A stretch of 6,328 nucleotides of DNA, taken from positions 1 to 6,328 of the forward strand of contig CANPWK010000063.1 in assembly GCA_947584105.1 (NCBI GenBank), given 5' to 3'. Made by a program: the position numbers and the translations under genes. The DNA comes from an uncultured Bacilli bacterium. Lineage in GTDB: Bacteria > Bacillota_I > Bacilli_A > RF39 > UBA660. The notes beneath the pieces are model-generated. The model did not search any database. It was not told where the DNA came from and saw nothing but the letters and a program-made list of their open reading frames with translations. Positions 1 through 5,323 of the stretch are shown here, one piece after another. Position 1 is the first letter of the stretch. Each line of letters opens with the position of its first letter.

Positions 1-120
1 ATTGTTATTATCACTATAAATTCCTTTTTCAATTTTAAATATTTTTTTATCTAAAAGCATTTGTTTTATCTTATCATTTGATTTAAATTTTTTTCTAAGT
101 TCATTATATGTGTATATCAA
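1..120 (-). CDS. AbiEi-like type IV antitoxin, N-terminal 40 residues (3' end off the left edge)
   Basis: This gene runs off the left edge, so only its first 40 codons are seen. It starts at a TTG (118-120) preceded by AGAGGTGA (126-133) with a 5-nt spacer; no in-frame ATG exists nearby. The peptide opens with a YNELRKKFKS-type helix, continues KIKQML, and ends with the motif IFKIEKGIYSD. That pattern is the winged-helix N-terminal domain of AbiEi-family antitoxins common in Bacillota. In that family the N-terminal domain binds DNA and represses the abiE operon, while the C-terminal domain counters AbiEii, a nucleotidyltransferase toxin. The toxin gene would lie further left, outside the window. 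The promoter and palindromic operator just upstream fit autorepression. Other small winged-helix regulators share part of this pattern, and only 40 residues are available. Confidence 0.72.
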   Translation of the reverse strand, partial: MIYTYNELRKKFKSNDKIKQMLLDKKIFKIEKGIYSDNNN

Positions 121-140
121 GACAATCACCTCTTGATATA

Positions 141-169
141 ACTATAACCTAATTTACCACAAAAGTCAA
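141..169 (-). promoter_or_regulatory. Sigma-70/SigA-type promoter of the AbiEi-like gene
   Basis: On the minus strand, TTGACT (164-169) is followed after exactly 17 nt by TATAGT (141-146). Transcription would start near 134, only about 15 nt before the TTG start codon, leaving room for the AGAGGTGA ribosome binding site. The -35 box lies inside the loop of the palindrome at 151-185. Confidence 0.7.
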
Positions 170-185
170 TCGATTGTGGCAAATT
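151..185. promoter_or_regulatory. Palindromic operator over the AbiEi promoter
   Basis: Two 12-nt arms face each other: AATTTACCACAA (151-162) and TTGTGGCAAATT (174-185). They match at 11 of 12 positions, and the 11-nt centre holds the -35 hexamer TTGACT of the minus-strand promoter. A protein bound here would block RNA polymerase. AbiEi antitoxins of other species are known to autorepress through inverted repeats at their promoter, so this is the best candidate site. It could also work as an RNA hairpin, but it lies upstream of the predicted start of transcription. Confidence 0.6.
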
Positions 186-339
186 AAGTTTTGTTTCAAC
201 TACCAAAATTATAGTTTTTTTATAAAATAGCATAAACTTTTTTAAATTTTTACACACCTAATTATCCCTATTAGTATTATAAAATAATTCTTTTATTTTA
301 ATTTTAATTACTTTATATTTGATAAATAACTAAGTAAAA
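186..339. other. Intergenic, no gene seen
   Basis: Extremely A+T-rich sequence between the AbiEi operator and the left flank of the insertion sequence. No start codon with a ribosome binding site leads into a credible reading frame on either strand. A five-base stem AACTA/TAGTT before a T-run near 198-220 is too weak to call a terminator. Together with 121-185 and 340-443 it makes up the gene-free stretch left of the transposase. Confidence 0.5.
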
Positions 340-360
340 TGCCACATAATTGCCACATAA
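340..360 (+). repeat. Two direct copies of TGCCACATAA, 11-bp period
   Basis: TGCCACATAA occurs at 340-349 and 351-360, separated by one T. A third copy at 1939-1948 belongs to the duplicated target beyond the insertion sequence. The core CCACA also forms the arms of the palindrome at 151-185 (ACCACAA and, inverted, TTGTGGC). An 11-bp period puts both copies on the same face of the helix, which suggests a protein binding array. Confidence 0.6.
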
Positions 361-365
361 AGCAT
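350..365 (+). repeat. Target-site duplication, left copy (16 bp)
   Basis: TTGCCACATAAAGCAT directly abuts the outer end of the left terminal inverted repeat. The identical 16 bases directly abut the right terminal repeat at 1938-1953. This is the pattern made by staggered target cutting during transposition. Sixteen bases is longer than the roughly 8-13 usual for IS4 relatives. Confidence 0.75.
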
Positions 366-384
366 CAATGTCGTCAATTTAAGG
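366..384 (+). repeat. Left terminal inverted repeat of the IS
   Basis: CAATGTCGTCAATTTAAGG is the exact reverse complement of 1919-1937. Pairing stops on both sides (365 against 1938, 385 against 1918), which fixes the repeat at 19 bp and sets the outer edge of the element. Confidence 0.88.
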
Positions 385-406
385 AAATTTTGAATTTCCT
401 TTTTTT
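381..406 (+). terminator. Insulating terminator just inside the left IS end
   Basis: A 9-bp stem (381-389 pairs with 393-401, loop TTG) runs straight into a T-run (400-406). It lies between the left terminal repeat and the transposase gene, so it would stop transcripts entering from outside. IS elements often use such devices to keep transposase levels low. Only two G-C pairs are in the stem, so its strength is uncertain. Confidence 0.6.
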
Positions 407-417
407 GATGATAAAAT
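390..417 (+). promoter_or_regulatory. Probable transposase promoter
   Basis: TTGAAT (390-395) and TAAAAT (412-417) are separated by 16 nt, 26 nt before the transposase ATG. The -35 box lies inside the terminator hairpin, so transcripts initiated here start beyond the hairpin and escape it. The A+T richness makes chance matches common. Confidence 0.35.
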
Positions 418-443
418 AAAATAAAGAATAATAAGGAGAGGAA

Positions 444-1814
444 ATGAAAGAATATATAAAAATGATAAAATATTTAAAGAGTGAAATAACAAGCAAAGAA
501 ACAATAAAACAAGCTAGAAATAGTGAGAAAGATTTTATAAGAAAATCAAAATTAGGCTATGAATCATTGATAAAAATGATTTTATGTAGAACAGGAAAAA
601 CAGTGTCAAATGAAATTTTAAACTATTATAGTGAGATAGATAATTTAGAAAAAAGTGTATCTAAACAAAGTGTTTTTCAAGCGAGGGAAAAACTAAATCC
701 AACAGTTTTTCGTCATTTAAATAATAAGCTAATACAATATTATTATTTAAATAACAAAAAAATAAAAACATATAAGAATTATAATATACTTTCTATTGAT
801 GGAACAGTATTAGAAATGCCCTTAACGGAAGGTACAAAGGAAATCTTTGGAATTACTCAAAGTACAAAATTTCCAACAAAAACTTCGCCAAGATGTTCAG
901 GCATTTATGATGTATTAAATAATATATATTTAGATTTTATTATAAATAATTGGAAGGTATCAGAAATACCTATGGCATATAAACAAATCAAAACCATAAA
1001 AGAAATCTTTAAAGAAAAGAAATGTATATTTCTTGCGGATAGATATTATGGAGCTACGGATTTGTTTTTATATTTTGAAAAATTAGATTTTAAATATTGT
1101 ATTAGAGGAAAAAAGAATTTTTATAAACACTATCTCAATTCTAAAGAAAAAGATAGTATTGTTAATATTCCACTTGATGAAACATGGATTAACAGATTAA
1201 AGATTAAAGAAGTTAAGGATATGGCAAAAGAAAAAGGTTTAACAATAAGAGTTATTAGATTTAATAAGTCACAAATAACTCCTACTTCAAAAGATGAAGA
1301 AATAATTTTATTTACTAATTTGTCAAAAGAAGAGTTTACTAGCGAAGAAATTATTAAGCTATACGGCAAAAGATGGTGCATAGAAACAGGATATGGAGTA
1401 TTAAAAACTAAAATGGAAATTGAAAGAGTAACTAGTGAAAAAGTAAACATTATTCTTCAAGATTTATATTCACAAATTATTGTTTATAATTTAATGTCAA
1501 TGATAAAAAATATAATAAATAAAAAAATTGATGGAACCACAAAATACAAGTATCAAGCAAACATAAATAATTTAGTTTATTTATTTAGAAAATGGTTGCC
1601 TCATCTACTAAATAAAACTAAAAATCTAATAAGTATTATATCCAAAATAATAAATCAAGTCATAAAAAACAAAGAACCGATTCGTGAGAATCGATCCTAT
1701 CCAAGATGGAATGCTTACATTATCAAACCCGTAACATTAAAATTTCGAGTCGATGGCAAAAGAAATCCCAAAGTCCACAAAACAAAAAAAGGATATCTTA
1801 GAATAGCACGATAA
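444..1814 (+). CDS. IS4-family DDE transposase, 456 aa
   Basis: This enzyme cuts the element at its ends and inserts it elsewhere. Motifs of the RNase H-like (DDE) catalytic domain appear in order: D119 in SIDGT (117-121), D199 in LADRYYG (197-203), and E314 inside the IS4 signature Y-(2)-R-(3)-E-(6)-K, here Y307, R310, E314 and K321, with exact spacing. A helical N-terminus (about 1-110) is expected to bind the ends, and the basic tail (KPVTLKFRVDGKRNPKVHK region, 428-446) is a common C-terminal block in these proteins. The ATG is preceded by AAGGAGAGG at 5-nt spacing. The length is full for the family and no frameshift is present, so it is likely active. The gene points against the flanking defence genes. 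Confidence 0.9.
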   Translation: MKEYIKMIKYLKSEITSKETIKQARNSEKDFIRKSKLGYESLIKMILCRTGKTVSNEILNYYSEIDNLEKSVSKQSVFQAREKLNPTVFRHLNNKLIQYYYLNNKKIKTYKNYNILSIDGTVLEMPLTEGTKEIFGITQSTKFPTKTSPRCSGIYDVLNNIYLDFIINNWKVSEIPMAYKQIKTIKEIFKEKKCIFLADRYYGATDLFLYFEKLDFKYCIRGKKNFYKHYLNSKEKDSIVNIPLDETWINRLKIKEVKDMAKEKGLTIRVIRFNKSQITPTSKDEEIILFTNLSKEEFTSEEIIKLYGKRWCIETGYGVLKTKMEIERVTSEKVNIILQDLYSQIIVYNLMSMIKNIINKKIDGTTKYKYQANINNLVYLFRKWLPHLLNKTKNLISIISKIINQVIKNKEPIRENRSYPRWNAYIIKPVTLKFRVDGKRNPKVHKTKKGYLRIAR

Positions 1815-1918
1815 ACATTCCAACTACATTATATCTTATTTGTAGGTTTTAGTGTACTCTTTTTTATGATTGAATCAAAAAAAACAAACTTTTTTTGTCT
1901 GTTCTTTCTCATTAGTCA

Positions 1919-1937
1919 CCTTAAATTGACGACATTG
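1919..1937 (-). repeat. Right terminal inverted repeat of the IS
   Basis: CCTTAAATTGACGACATTG is an exact inverted copy of 366-384. It sets the right edge of the element at 1937, directly followed by the second copy of the 16-bp direct repeat. Confidence 0.88.
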
Positions 1938-1953
1938 TTGCCACATAAAGCAT
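1938..1953 (+). repeat. Target-site duplication, right copy (16 bp)
   Basis: TTGCCACATAAAGCAT is identical to 350-365. Removing the element and one copy gives the probable pre-insertion sequence, in which the two TGCCACATAA repeats stand directly upstream of the minus-strand terminator region. Confidence 0.75.
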
Positions 1954-1976
1954 TTTTCATACCTCATAAACCCTTT

Positions 1977-2007
1977 AAAATAAACAAAAATGAGAGCTTT
2001 CGCTCTC
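1977..2007 (-). terminator. Rho-independent terminator, minus strand
   Basis: On the minus strand, GAGAGC (2002-2007) pairs with GCTCTC (1992-1997) around a GAAA tetraloop, followed by ATTTTTGTTTA. The 6-bp stem is GC-rich for this DNA, and GAAA is a stable loop. It is the first good minus-strand terminator after the HerA stop codon, about 170 nt downstream, and it stands before the AbiE operon, separating the two modules. Confidence 0.7.
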
Positions 2008-2056
2008 TTCAGGGGGGAAATCTAAATATCAGTTCGTAACAATTTAATAATTGGTT

Positions 2057-2081
2057 AAAGTCTTATGAAATAAGGCTTTTT
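2057..2081 (+). terminator. Rho-independent terminator, plus strand
   Basis: AAAGTCTTAT (2057-2066) pairs with ATAAGGCTTT (2070-2079) around GAA, with one G-U pair in the plus-strand RNA, and ends in TTTTT (2077-2081). The minus-strand reading has a mismatch and no following T-run, so it works best on the plus strand. It would stop transcripts leaving the insertion sequence before they run antisense into the HerA gene. Confidence 0.55.
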
Positions 2082-2134
2082 AATTTTCTTAAATTTATTA
2101 AAGTTTATTAAAATATCTTTATTTTTTGCCATTA

Positions 2135-2157
2135 GTATCTAGAATTGGTATCTAGAA
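2135..2157. repeat. Tandem copies of GTATCTAGAA
   Basis: GTATCTAGAA occurs at 2135-2144 and 2148-2157 (13-bp period), 19 nt past the HerA stop codon. Each copy holds the palindrome TCTAGA, so the two can pair as a 6-bp hairpin with a 7-nt loop in RNA. There is no T-run, so it is not a terminator; the role is unknown. Confidence 0.5.
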
Positions 2158-2175
2158 AACAATATAGCATTTAAA

Positions 2176-3948
2176 TCATTTTTCCCATTGACGAATAATT
2201 TCATTAAAATCATCATCATGCCATTGTTCCTTCCAAACATCAAAATACATTATATCGTTTGATGACGGTTCAGGATTACATCTATCTATTCTAACAACTG
2301 AAGGCATTATAACTGATTCTCCAATAAGCAAAGCTTCACCAGCACTCAAGGAATTAAGTTTGCTTGTTAAATCACCTAATGTATCTGGCAAAAGTTTTTT
2401 TACATAGTTTTGATCATCCGGATTTGTTAGACGCATTGAAATAAATGTATTACATTGAGAAAATATTGTTTCAGATATTTCTGAAGGTCGTTGACTTACT
2501 ATTGCAAGTGTAATACCATATTTTCTTCCCTCTTTTGCAATTCGTTCAATAGATAATTTTGAGGACTTATATTTTGACAATTCACTTTTAGGCACATATT
2601 TATGAGCTTCTTCAAATACTAATAATAAAGGTATTTTATTGTCTCCATTAATCTTTTTATTATAATAAGAAAAATCAAATAATAATCTAGATATTAAAGA
2701 TACTGTAATACTAAGTACTTCAAAAGGAACTCCACTTAAATCTATAATAGTAATATTAGATTTTTTATTATATCCAGTAAATTCTCTTAATACTTCCTTA
2801 AATTCAATTTTTTTGGATTTATCACCAAATAAGAAATCTAATCTCTTATCTGTAATCTTATTATAAAATCGATTTATAAACTTATCAATCGAACCATCAC
2901 TGTATGTTCCTTTTTTTATTTTTCCATTAATAGAAGGTTGAAATTCTAATATTTTTTTAAAATAATCACTATACTTTTGTGATATATTATCATATGTAAT
3001 ATCACCAGTTTTATATTTTGCGATTAAATCATTTCCATAGTCATATGTTTCTAATTTTAAATTTCTTAAACAAGTATATATTTCAGATACATCAAACTTC
3101 AATGGTGAATCAAAATCAATTTTTTCTGTATCTAATGGATTAGCACTTTCACTATTATGTTTCTGTTTATTTAAAGTAATCAAATTTCTTAATAAAGAGG
3201 ATTGATTATAATTATTATTATCACCAGCATCCAAAAATAGTTCTTCAAGTTCATCCCCGTTTAATAGCCAATATGGAAGAATCAAATTATCTATATTAAT
3301 TATATTTGCATTCGGAAAAGCAGTTGCATACTCAGAATGTATATCAAATATTACTATATGTGAATTATTTAAAGAAGAAAAATCACTATTCTTAGAAACA
3401 ATTGCATTTTGAATTATTTTAGCAGTTGTATGTGATTTACCTGAGCCACTAGAACCTACTATTGCTAAATGCTTATTAAAAAATTTATTTCCATTTACAT
3501 TTACTTTTACACTTGAATTAGGTAGAGTTGAAAAACAAAATTTTTCATTATCTTCAATACAGTCACTGAATATTTTATTAATAATTGAATCTTTTGCAAC
3601 AGATACAGACTTTGGTGGGATTGATAATGTATCACCTCCTCTTGTAAATTTACCATTACATATACTCCCTAAAGGTGTAGCTTCTAATACATATCTTCTT
3701 TCTGTTTCTACTACTTTTTCTCCATCTTCATTTACCTTTGTAACATCAATTAAATCTATTTTAAAATTATCAATTATAGCAATAACTACATACTCATCTT
3801 CTTCTAAATTTTCATCTTTAATTTCCAAATATGAACCAACTTTAAGCTTATCTTCAGCTGTTTTCCAATTATCCATATTATAAATCATTATCTTAACTTT
3901 ATCAGGACTAACTGAAATAACCTCTGCATTTATTTTTTCTGAATACAT
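2176..3948 (-). CDS. HerA-type hexameric ATPase/DNA translocase of a nuclease-HerA defence system, 590 aa
   Basis: This is a FtsK/HerA-class ATPase, expected to form a six-membered ring that uses ATP to move DNA and to carry or activate its nuclease partner. The N-terminus (about 1-125) is beta-rich with GDTLSIPP near 106-112 and fits a HAS-barrel. The RecA-like core follows: Walker A GSSGSGKS (165-172), the HerA motif FDIHSEY (201-207), Walker B LLLVFEEAH (441-449, catalytic E446/E447), a likely arginine finger around R475 (EGRKYG) and the polar SQRP motif (485-488). The 210-390 insert is mostly helical and lacks recognisable motifs. The ATG has AAAGGAGTG just upstream, partly inside the 3' end of the preceding gene. 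The 12-nt gap to the nuclease-like gene means one operon. It resembles the HerA of DUF4297-HerA anti-phage systems more than the archaeal HerA of NurA-HerA DNA repair, mainly from its partner. All ATPase residues are present. Confidence 0.88.
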   Translation of the reverse strand: MYSEKINAEVISVSPDKVKIMIYNMDNWKTAEDKLKVGSYLEIKDENLEEDEYVVIAIIDNFKIDLIDVTKVNEDGEKVVETERRYVLEATPLGSICNGKFTRGGDTLSIPPKSVSVAKDSIINKIFSDCIEDNEKFCFSTLPNSSVKVNVNGNKFFNKHLAIVGSSGSGKSHTTAKIIQNAIVSKNSDFSSLNNSHIVIFDIHSEYATAFPNANIINIDNLILPYWLLNGDELEELFLDAGDNNNYNQSSLLRNLITLNKQKHNSESANPLDTEKIDFDSPLKFDVSEIYTCLRNLKLETYDYGNDLIAKYKTGDITYDNISQKYSDYFKKILEFQPSINGKIKKGTYSDGSIDKFINRFYNKITDKRLDFLFGDKSKKIEFKEVLREFTGYNKKSNITIIDLSGVPFEVLSITVSLISRLLFDFSYYNKKINGDNKIPLLLVFEEAHKYVPKSELSKYKSSKLSIERIAKEGRKYGITLAIVSQRPSEISETIFSQCNTFISMRLTNPDDQNYVKKLLPDTLGDLTSKLNSLSAGEALLIGESVIMPSVVRIDRCNPEPSSNDIMYFDVWKEQWHDDDFNEIIRQWEK

Positions 3949-3960
3949 TTTTACACTCCT

Positions 3961-5124
3961 TTACTTCAAAATTTTACAAATATCATTAACTTCATCTATC
4001 TCTATAGAGATTTGGTTTAATGATTTATATAAAATCTCATTTTCTCTATCATAAAACTGATAAATTTTTATTCCATCGTTACTTAATTTATCTATTATTT
4101 TCATCATATCATCTTCTATACTAACTAACTTACAAGATATATTATCTTTTACATAAAATTTTTTTGTTATATAATCAACATTAAAATCAGAATCCTTATA
4201 TATATAACCATCAGTAAAACCTATCGAATTAAATACCTTTTCTTTTAATTTTACTAAATCTGATAATTCTATATTTGGTAAATAAATGTAAGGAGCACTT
4301 GATATTACCATAGTTTTTCTCTTGTTTACTACATAAAACTTTTTCACTATTTTACAAATACAATCATAGTAATCATCAATTGATGTAAATGGCATATTAA
4401 TGATGAATAATCTATTATGGTTATTTATGTTTTTTTCAAAGAAATACTCTTTTTTTATACTTTTTAGGTATCTTTCTTTTCCATAATATTTTAATGAATA
4501 ATCATGAAATATTTTTGCAGATGAATTAGCTAAGTAGGTTAATAGTTCTTTTTTTGTACAATTTCTTTTTTTAGGAATATTATTTATAATAATATTAATT
4601 ATATATGTCATTAAACTAAAATAATAAATTTCTGCTATTTCTTTTGAAATATTCATAATTTTACTTATTAACTCAATTAGTTCATTACTTTTATCGATAT
4701 AATCTTTAGAAAAAATGACTTTAAAATGAGTAATGAATTCTCTTTTTTGTTCTTCAGTAAAACTATATTCTTTTTTATCGATTTTACAGTTTAATAATAC
4801 TTTATCAAGATCATTAATTGTATTAAATAATAATATTTCGTCGGTTCTATCCGGGAAATATACATATAATACATAATCTTTCTTTGTTTCTAAATATTCT
4901 GAAAATATTTTTATAGTTGGCTCCTTAATTTTTGAATTAGTAAAATGTTGAGTTTCTTTATACTTCATTTGATAAATTAGTTCATTATCATTAAAGTCTT
5001 GAAATTGCTCAAAACTAAATACCTTGTTCTCATCTTTACAATTTAGCACTTCGATCAAAGATACTATATATTGGTATGAAAAACCTTTTATTGCATAATA
5101 TCCTCCTTCTTCTTCTTTCAACAT
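3961..5124 (-). CDS. DUF4297/Cap4-like nuclease partner of HerA, 387 aa
   Basis: Probable effector nuclease of the operon. The N-terminal 110 residues carry the family pattern: a short Gly-rich start, GFSYQY (14-19), then E39 and D43 in EQFQDF, and YQMK (51-54; Q52, K54). This is the PD-(D/E)xK arrangement with QxK in place of ExK, as in DUF4297/Cap4-type double-strand DNA nucleases. A strand YVLYVYF (84-90) completes the likely core. Residues 120-387 are helical then mixed (LLTYL, IFHDYSL, TMVISSAPYIYLP, GFTDGYIYKD) and are not recognised; they may dock on HerA. The ATG at 5122-5124 is chosen because AGGAGG (5131-5136) lies 6 nt before it. An in-frame GTG at 5179-5181 would add 19 hydrophobic residues, but has only a 12-nt leader from the predicted promoter and poor ribosome binding. 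It is the first gene of the operon. Nuclease activity is inferred from motifs alone. Confidence 0.72.
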   Translation of the reverse strand: MLKEEEGGYYAIKGFSYQYIVSLIEVLNCKDENKVFSFEQFQDFNDNELIYQMKYKETQHFTNSKIKEPTIKIFSEYLETKKDYVLYVYFPDRTDEILLFNTINDLDKVLLNCKIDKKEYSFTEEQKREFITHFKVIFSKDYIDKSNELIELISKIMNISKEIAEIYYFSLMTYIINIIINNIPKKRNCTKKELLTYLANSSAKIFHDYSLKYYGKERYLKSIKKEYFFEKNINNHNRLFIINMPFTSIDDYYDCICKIVKKFYVVNKRKTMVISSAPYIYLPNIELSDLVKLKEKVFNSIGFTDGYIYKDSDFNVDYITKKFYVKDNISCKLVSIEDDMMKIIDKLSNDGIKIYQFYDRENEILYKSLNQISIEIDEVNDICKILK

Positions 5125-5130
5125 AAACAA

Positions 5131-5136
5131 CCTCCT
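5131..5136 (-). promoter_or_regulatory. Ribosome binding site deciding the nuclease start
   Basis: AGGAGG on the minus strand, 6 nt before ATG 5122-5124. It decides in favour of the 387-aa form over the 406-aa form that would begin at GTG 5179-5181. Confidence 0.8.
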
Positions 5137-5139
5137 AAC

Positions 5140-5182
5140 AAAAAAGTGCAAATAAAAACCTAATAAAGCCTTTACTAGCACT
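5140..5182 (-). promoter_or_regulatory. Leader hairpin with T-run (possible attenuator)
   Basis: In the untranslated leader, AGTGC (minus strand, 5178-5182) can pair with GCACT (5145-5149), enclosing a second stem TAGTAAA/TTTATTA (5171-5177 with 5161-5167, loop GGC). A six-T run (5140-5145) follows, then the AGGAGG site. Terminator-like structure between promoter and start could lower expression of the operon. The outer stem is only 5 bp and the inner loop between them is wide, so this is tentative. Confidence 0.3.
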
Positions 5183-5199
5183 CCCTTTTTATAGAATAT

Positions 5200-5208
5200 A
5201 TTATATCA
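5200..5208 (-). promoter_or_regulatory. Extended -10 promoter of the nuclease-HerA operon
   Basis: TGATATAAT on the minus strand is an extended -10 (TGN plus a perfect TATAAT). The hexamer 17 nt upstream (TGTCAA, 5223-5228) is a poor -35, which an extended -10 can compensate. Transcription would start near 5193 and leave a leader of about 70 nt. Confidence 0.55.
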
Positions 5209-5222
5209 AAATTATCTATTTT

Positions 5223-5250
5223 TTGACATTAATTTAGATAAACTTATAAA
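5223..5250 (+). promoter_or_regulatory. Possible plus-strand promoter, back to back with the operon promoter
   Basis: TTGACA (5223-5228, perfect) and TATAAA (5245-5250) are 16 nt apart on the plus strand. Transcription would begin near 5257, pass through the TGACAC inverted array and meet TTTTT at 5320-5325. No reading frame follows. It could make a small RNA of about 70 nt, or be a chance match in A+T-rich DNA. Confidence 0.25.
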
Positions 5251-5312
5251 AATGACACATTGACACAGTATTGATGGATACACCACAAGCATTCATAGTG
5301 TCATAGTGTCAT
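5248..5312 (-). terminator. Symmetric TGACAC array, likely terminator of the ABC-F/kinase operon
   Basis: TGACAC occurs at 5253-5258 and 5261-5266, and its inverse GTGTCA at 5298-5303 and 5306-5311. All four are placed exactly symmetrically about position 5282. In minus-strand RNA the arms form two stacked stems (7 and 6 bp) split by a 2x2 internal loop, with a loop of about 31 nt, followed by TTTTT (5248-5252). It starts 12 nt after the kinase stop codon, the right place for a terminator. The large loop is unusual, and the tandem 8-bp spacing could equally be a protein binding array. Confidence 0.5.
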
Positions 5313-5323
5313 AAATATTGTTT

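Larger units (their letters stand above)
366..1937 (+). mobile_element. Complete IS4-family insertion sequence, 1572 bp
   Basis: The element has perfect 19-bp terminal inverted repeats (366-384 and 1919-1937), one full-length transposase gene in between and matching 16-bp direct repeats directly outside. All parts needed for movement appear intact: both ends, the three acidic catalytic residues and the YREK signature. Exact repeats and an undamaged gene suggest a fairly recent insertion. It lies between the terminator of the HerA operon and the promoter of the AbiE operon and breaks no recognisable gene. The subgroup within IS4 is not determined; one gene with short perfect ends fits several. 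Confidence 0.88.
1815..2175. other. Gene-free stretch: IS right end, terminators, short repeats
   Basis: It holds the non-coding right end of the insertion sequence (1815-1937, with a low-GC A-run/T-run stem near 1877-1899), the second target duplication, a minus-strand terminator (1977-2007), a plus-strand terminator (2057-2081) and a tandem repeat (2135-2157). Read on the minus strand, the C-run and TGA just before the terminator (about 2008-2040) look like the end of a lost gene, but in-frame stops appear at once and no reading frame can be supported. Confidence 0.5.

Noticed and set aside
198..220. Plus-strand terminator (AACTA/TAGTT followed by a T-run)
   Set aside because: A five-base stem with one G-C pair and no plus-strand gene upstream.
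340..360. CRISPR array
   Set aside because: Only two 10-bp copies with a 1-bp spacer here, and no repeat-spacer pattern anywhere in the window.
1130..1450. 106-codon open frame on the minus strand inside the transposase
   Set aside because: It lies opposite the catalytic part of a clearly real transposase, has no ribosome binding site of note, and its hydrophobic content follows from the A-rich sense strand.
1876..1900. A-run/T-run hairpin as a terminator for the transposase
   Set aside because: The stem is almost only A-T pairs; in DNA of this composition such a match is expected by chance, and the terminator at 2057-2081 is better.
2008..2060. 3' end of a lost minus-strand gene before the GAAA-loop terminator
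   Set aside because: The C-run and TGA resemble a gene end, but the frame upstream meets a stop codon within five codons and nothing identifiable remains.
5125..5181. 19-residue hydrophobic N-terminal extension of the nuclease (possible signal or membrane segment)
   Set aside because: The AGGAGG before the internal ATG, the position of the predicted promoter and the unlikelihood of a membrane segment on a DNA nuclease all favour the shorter form.
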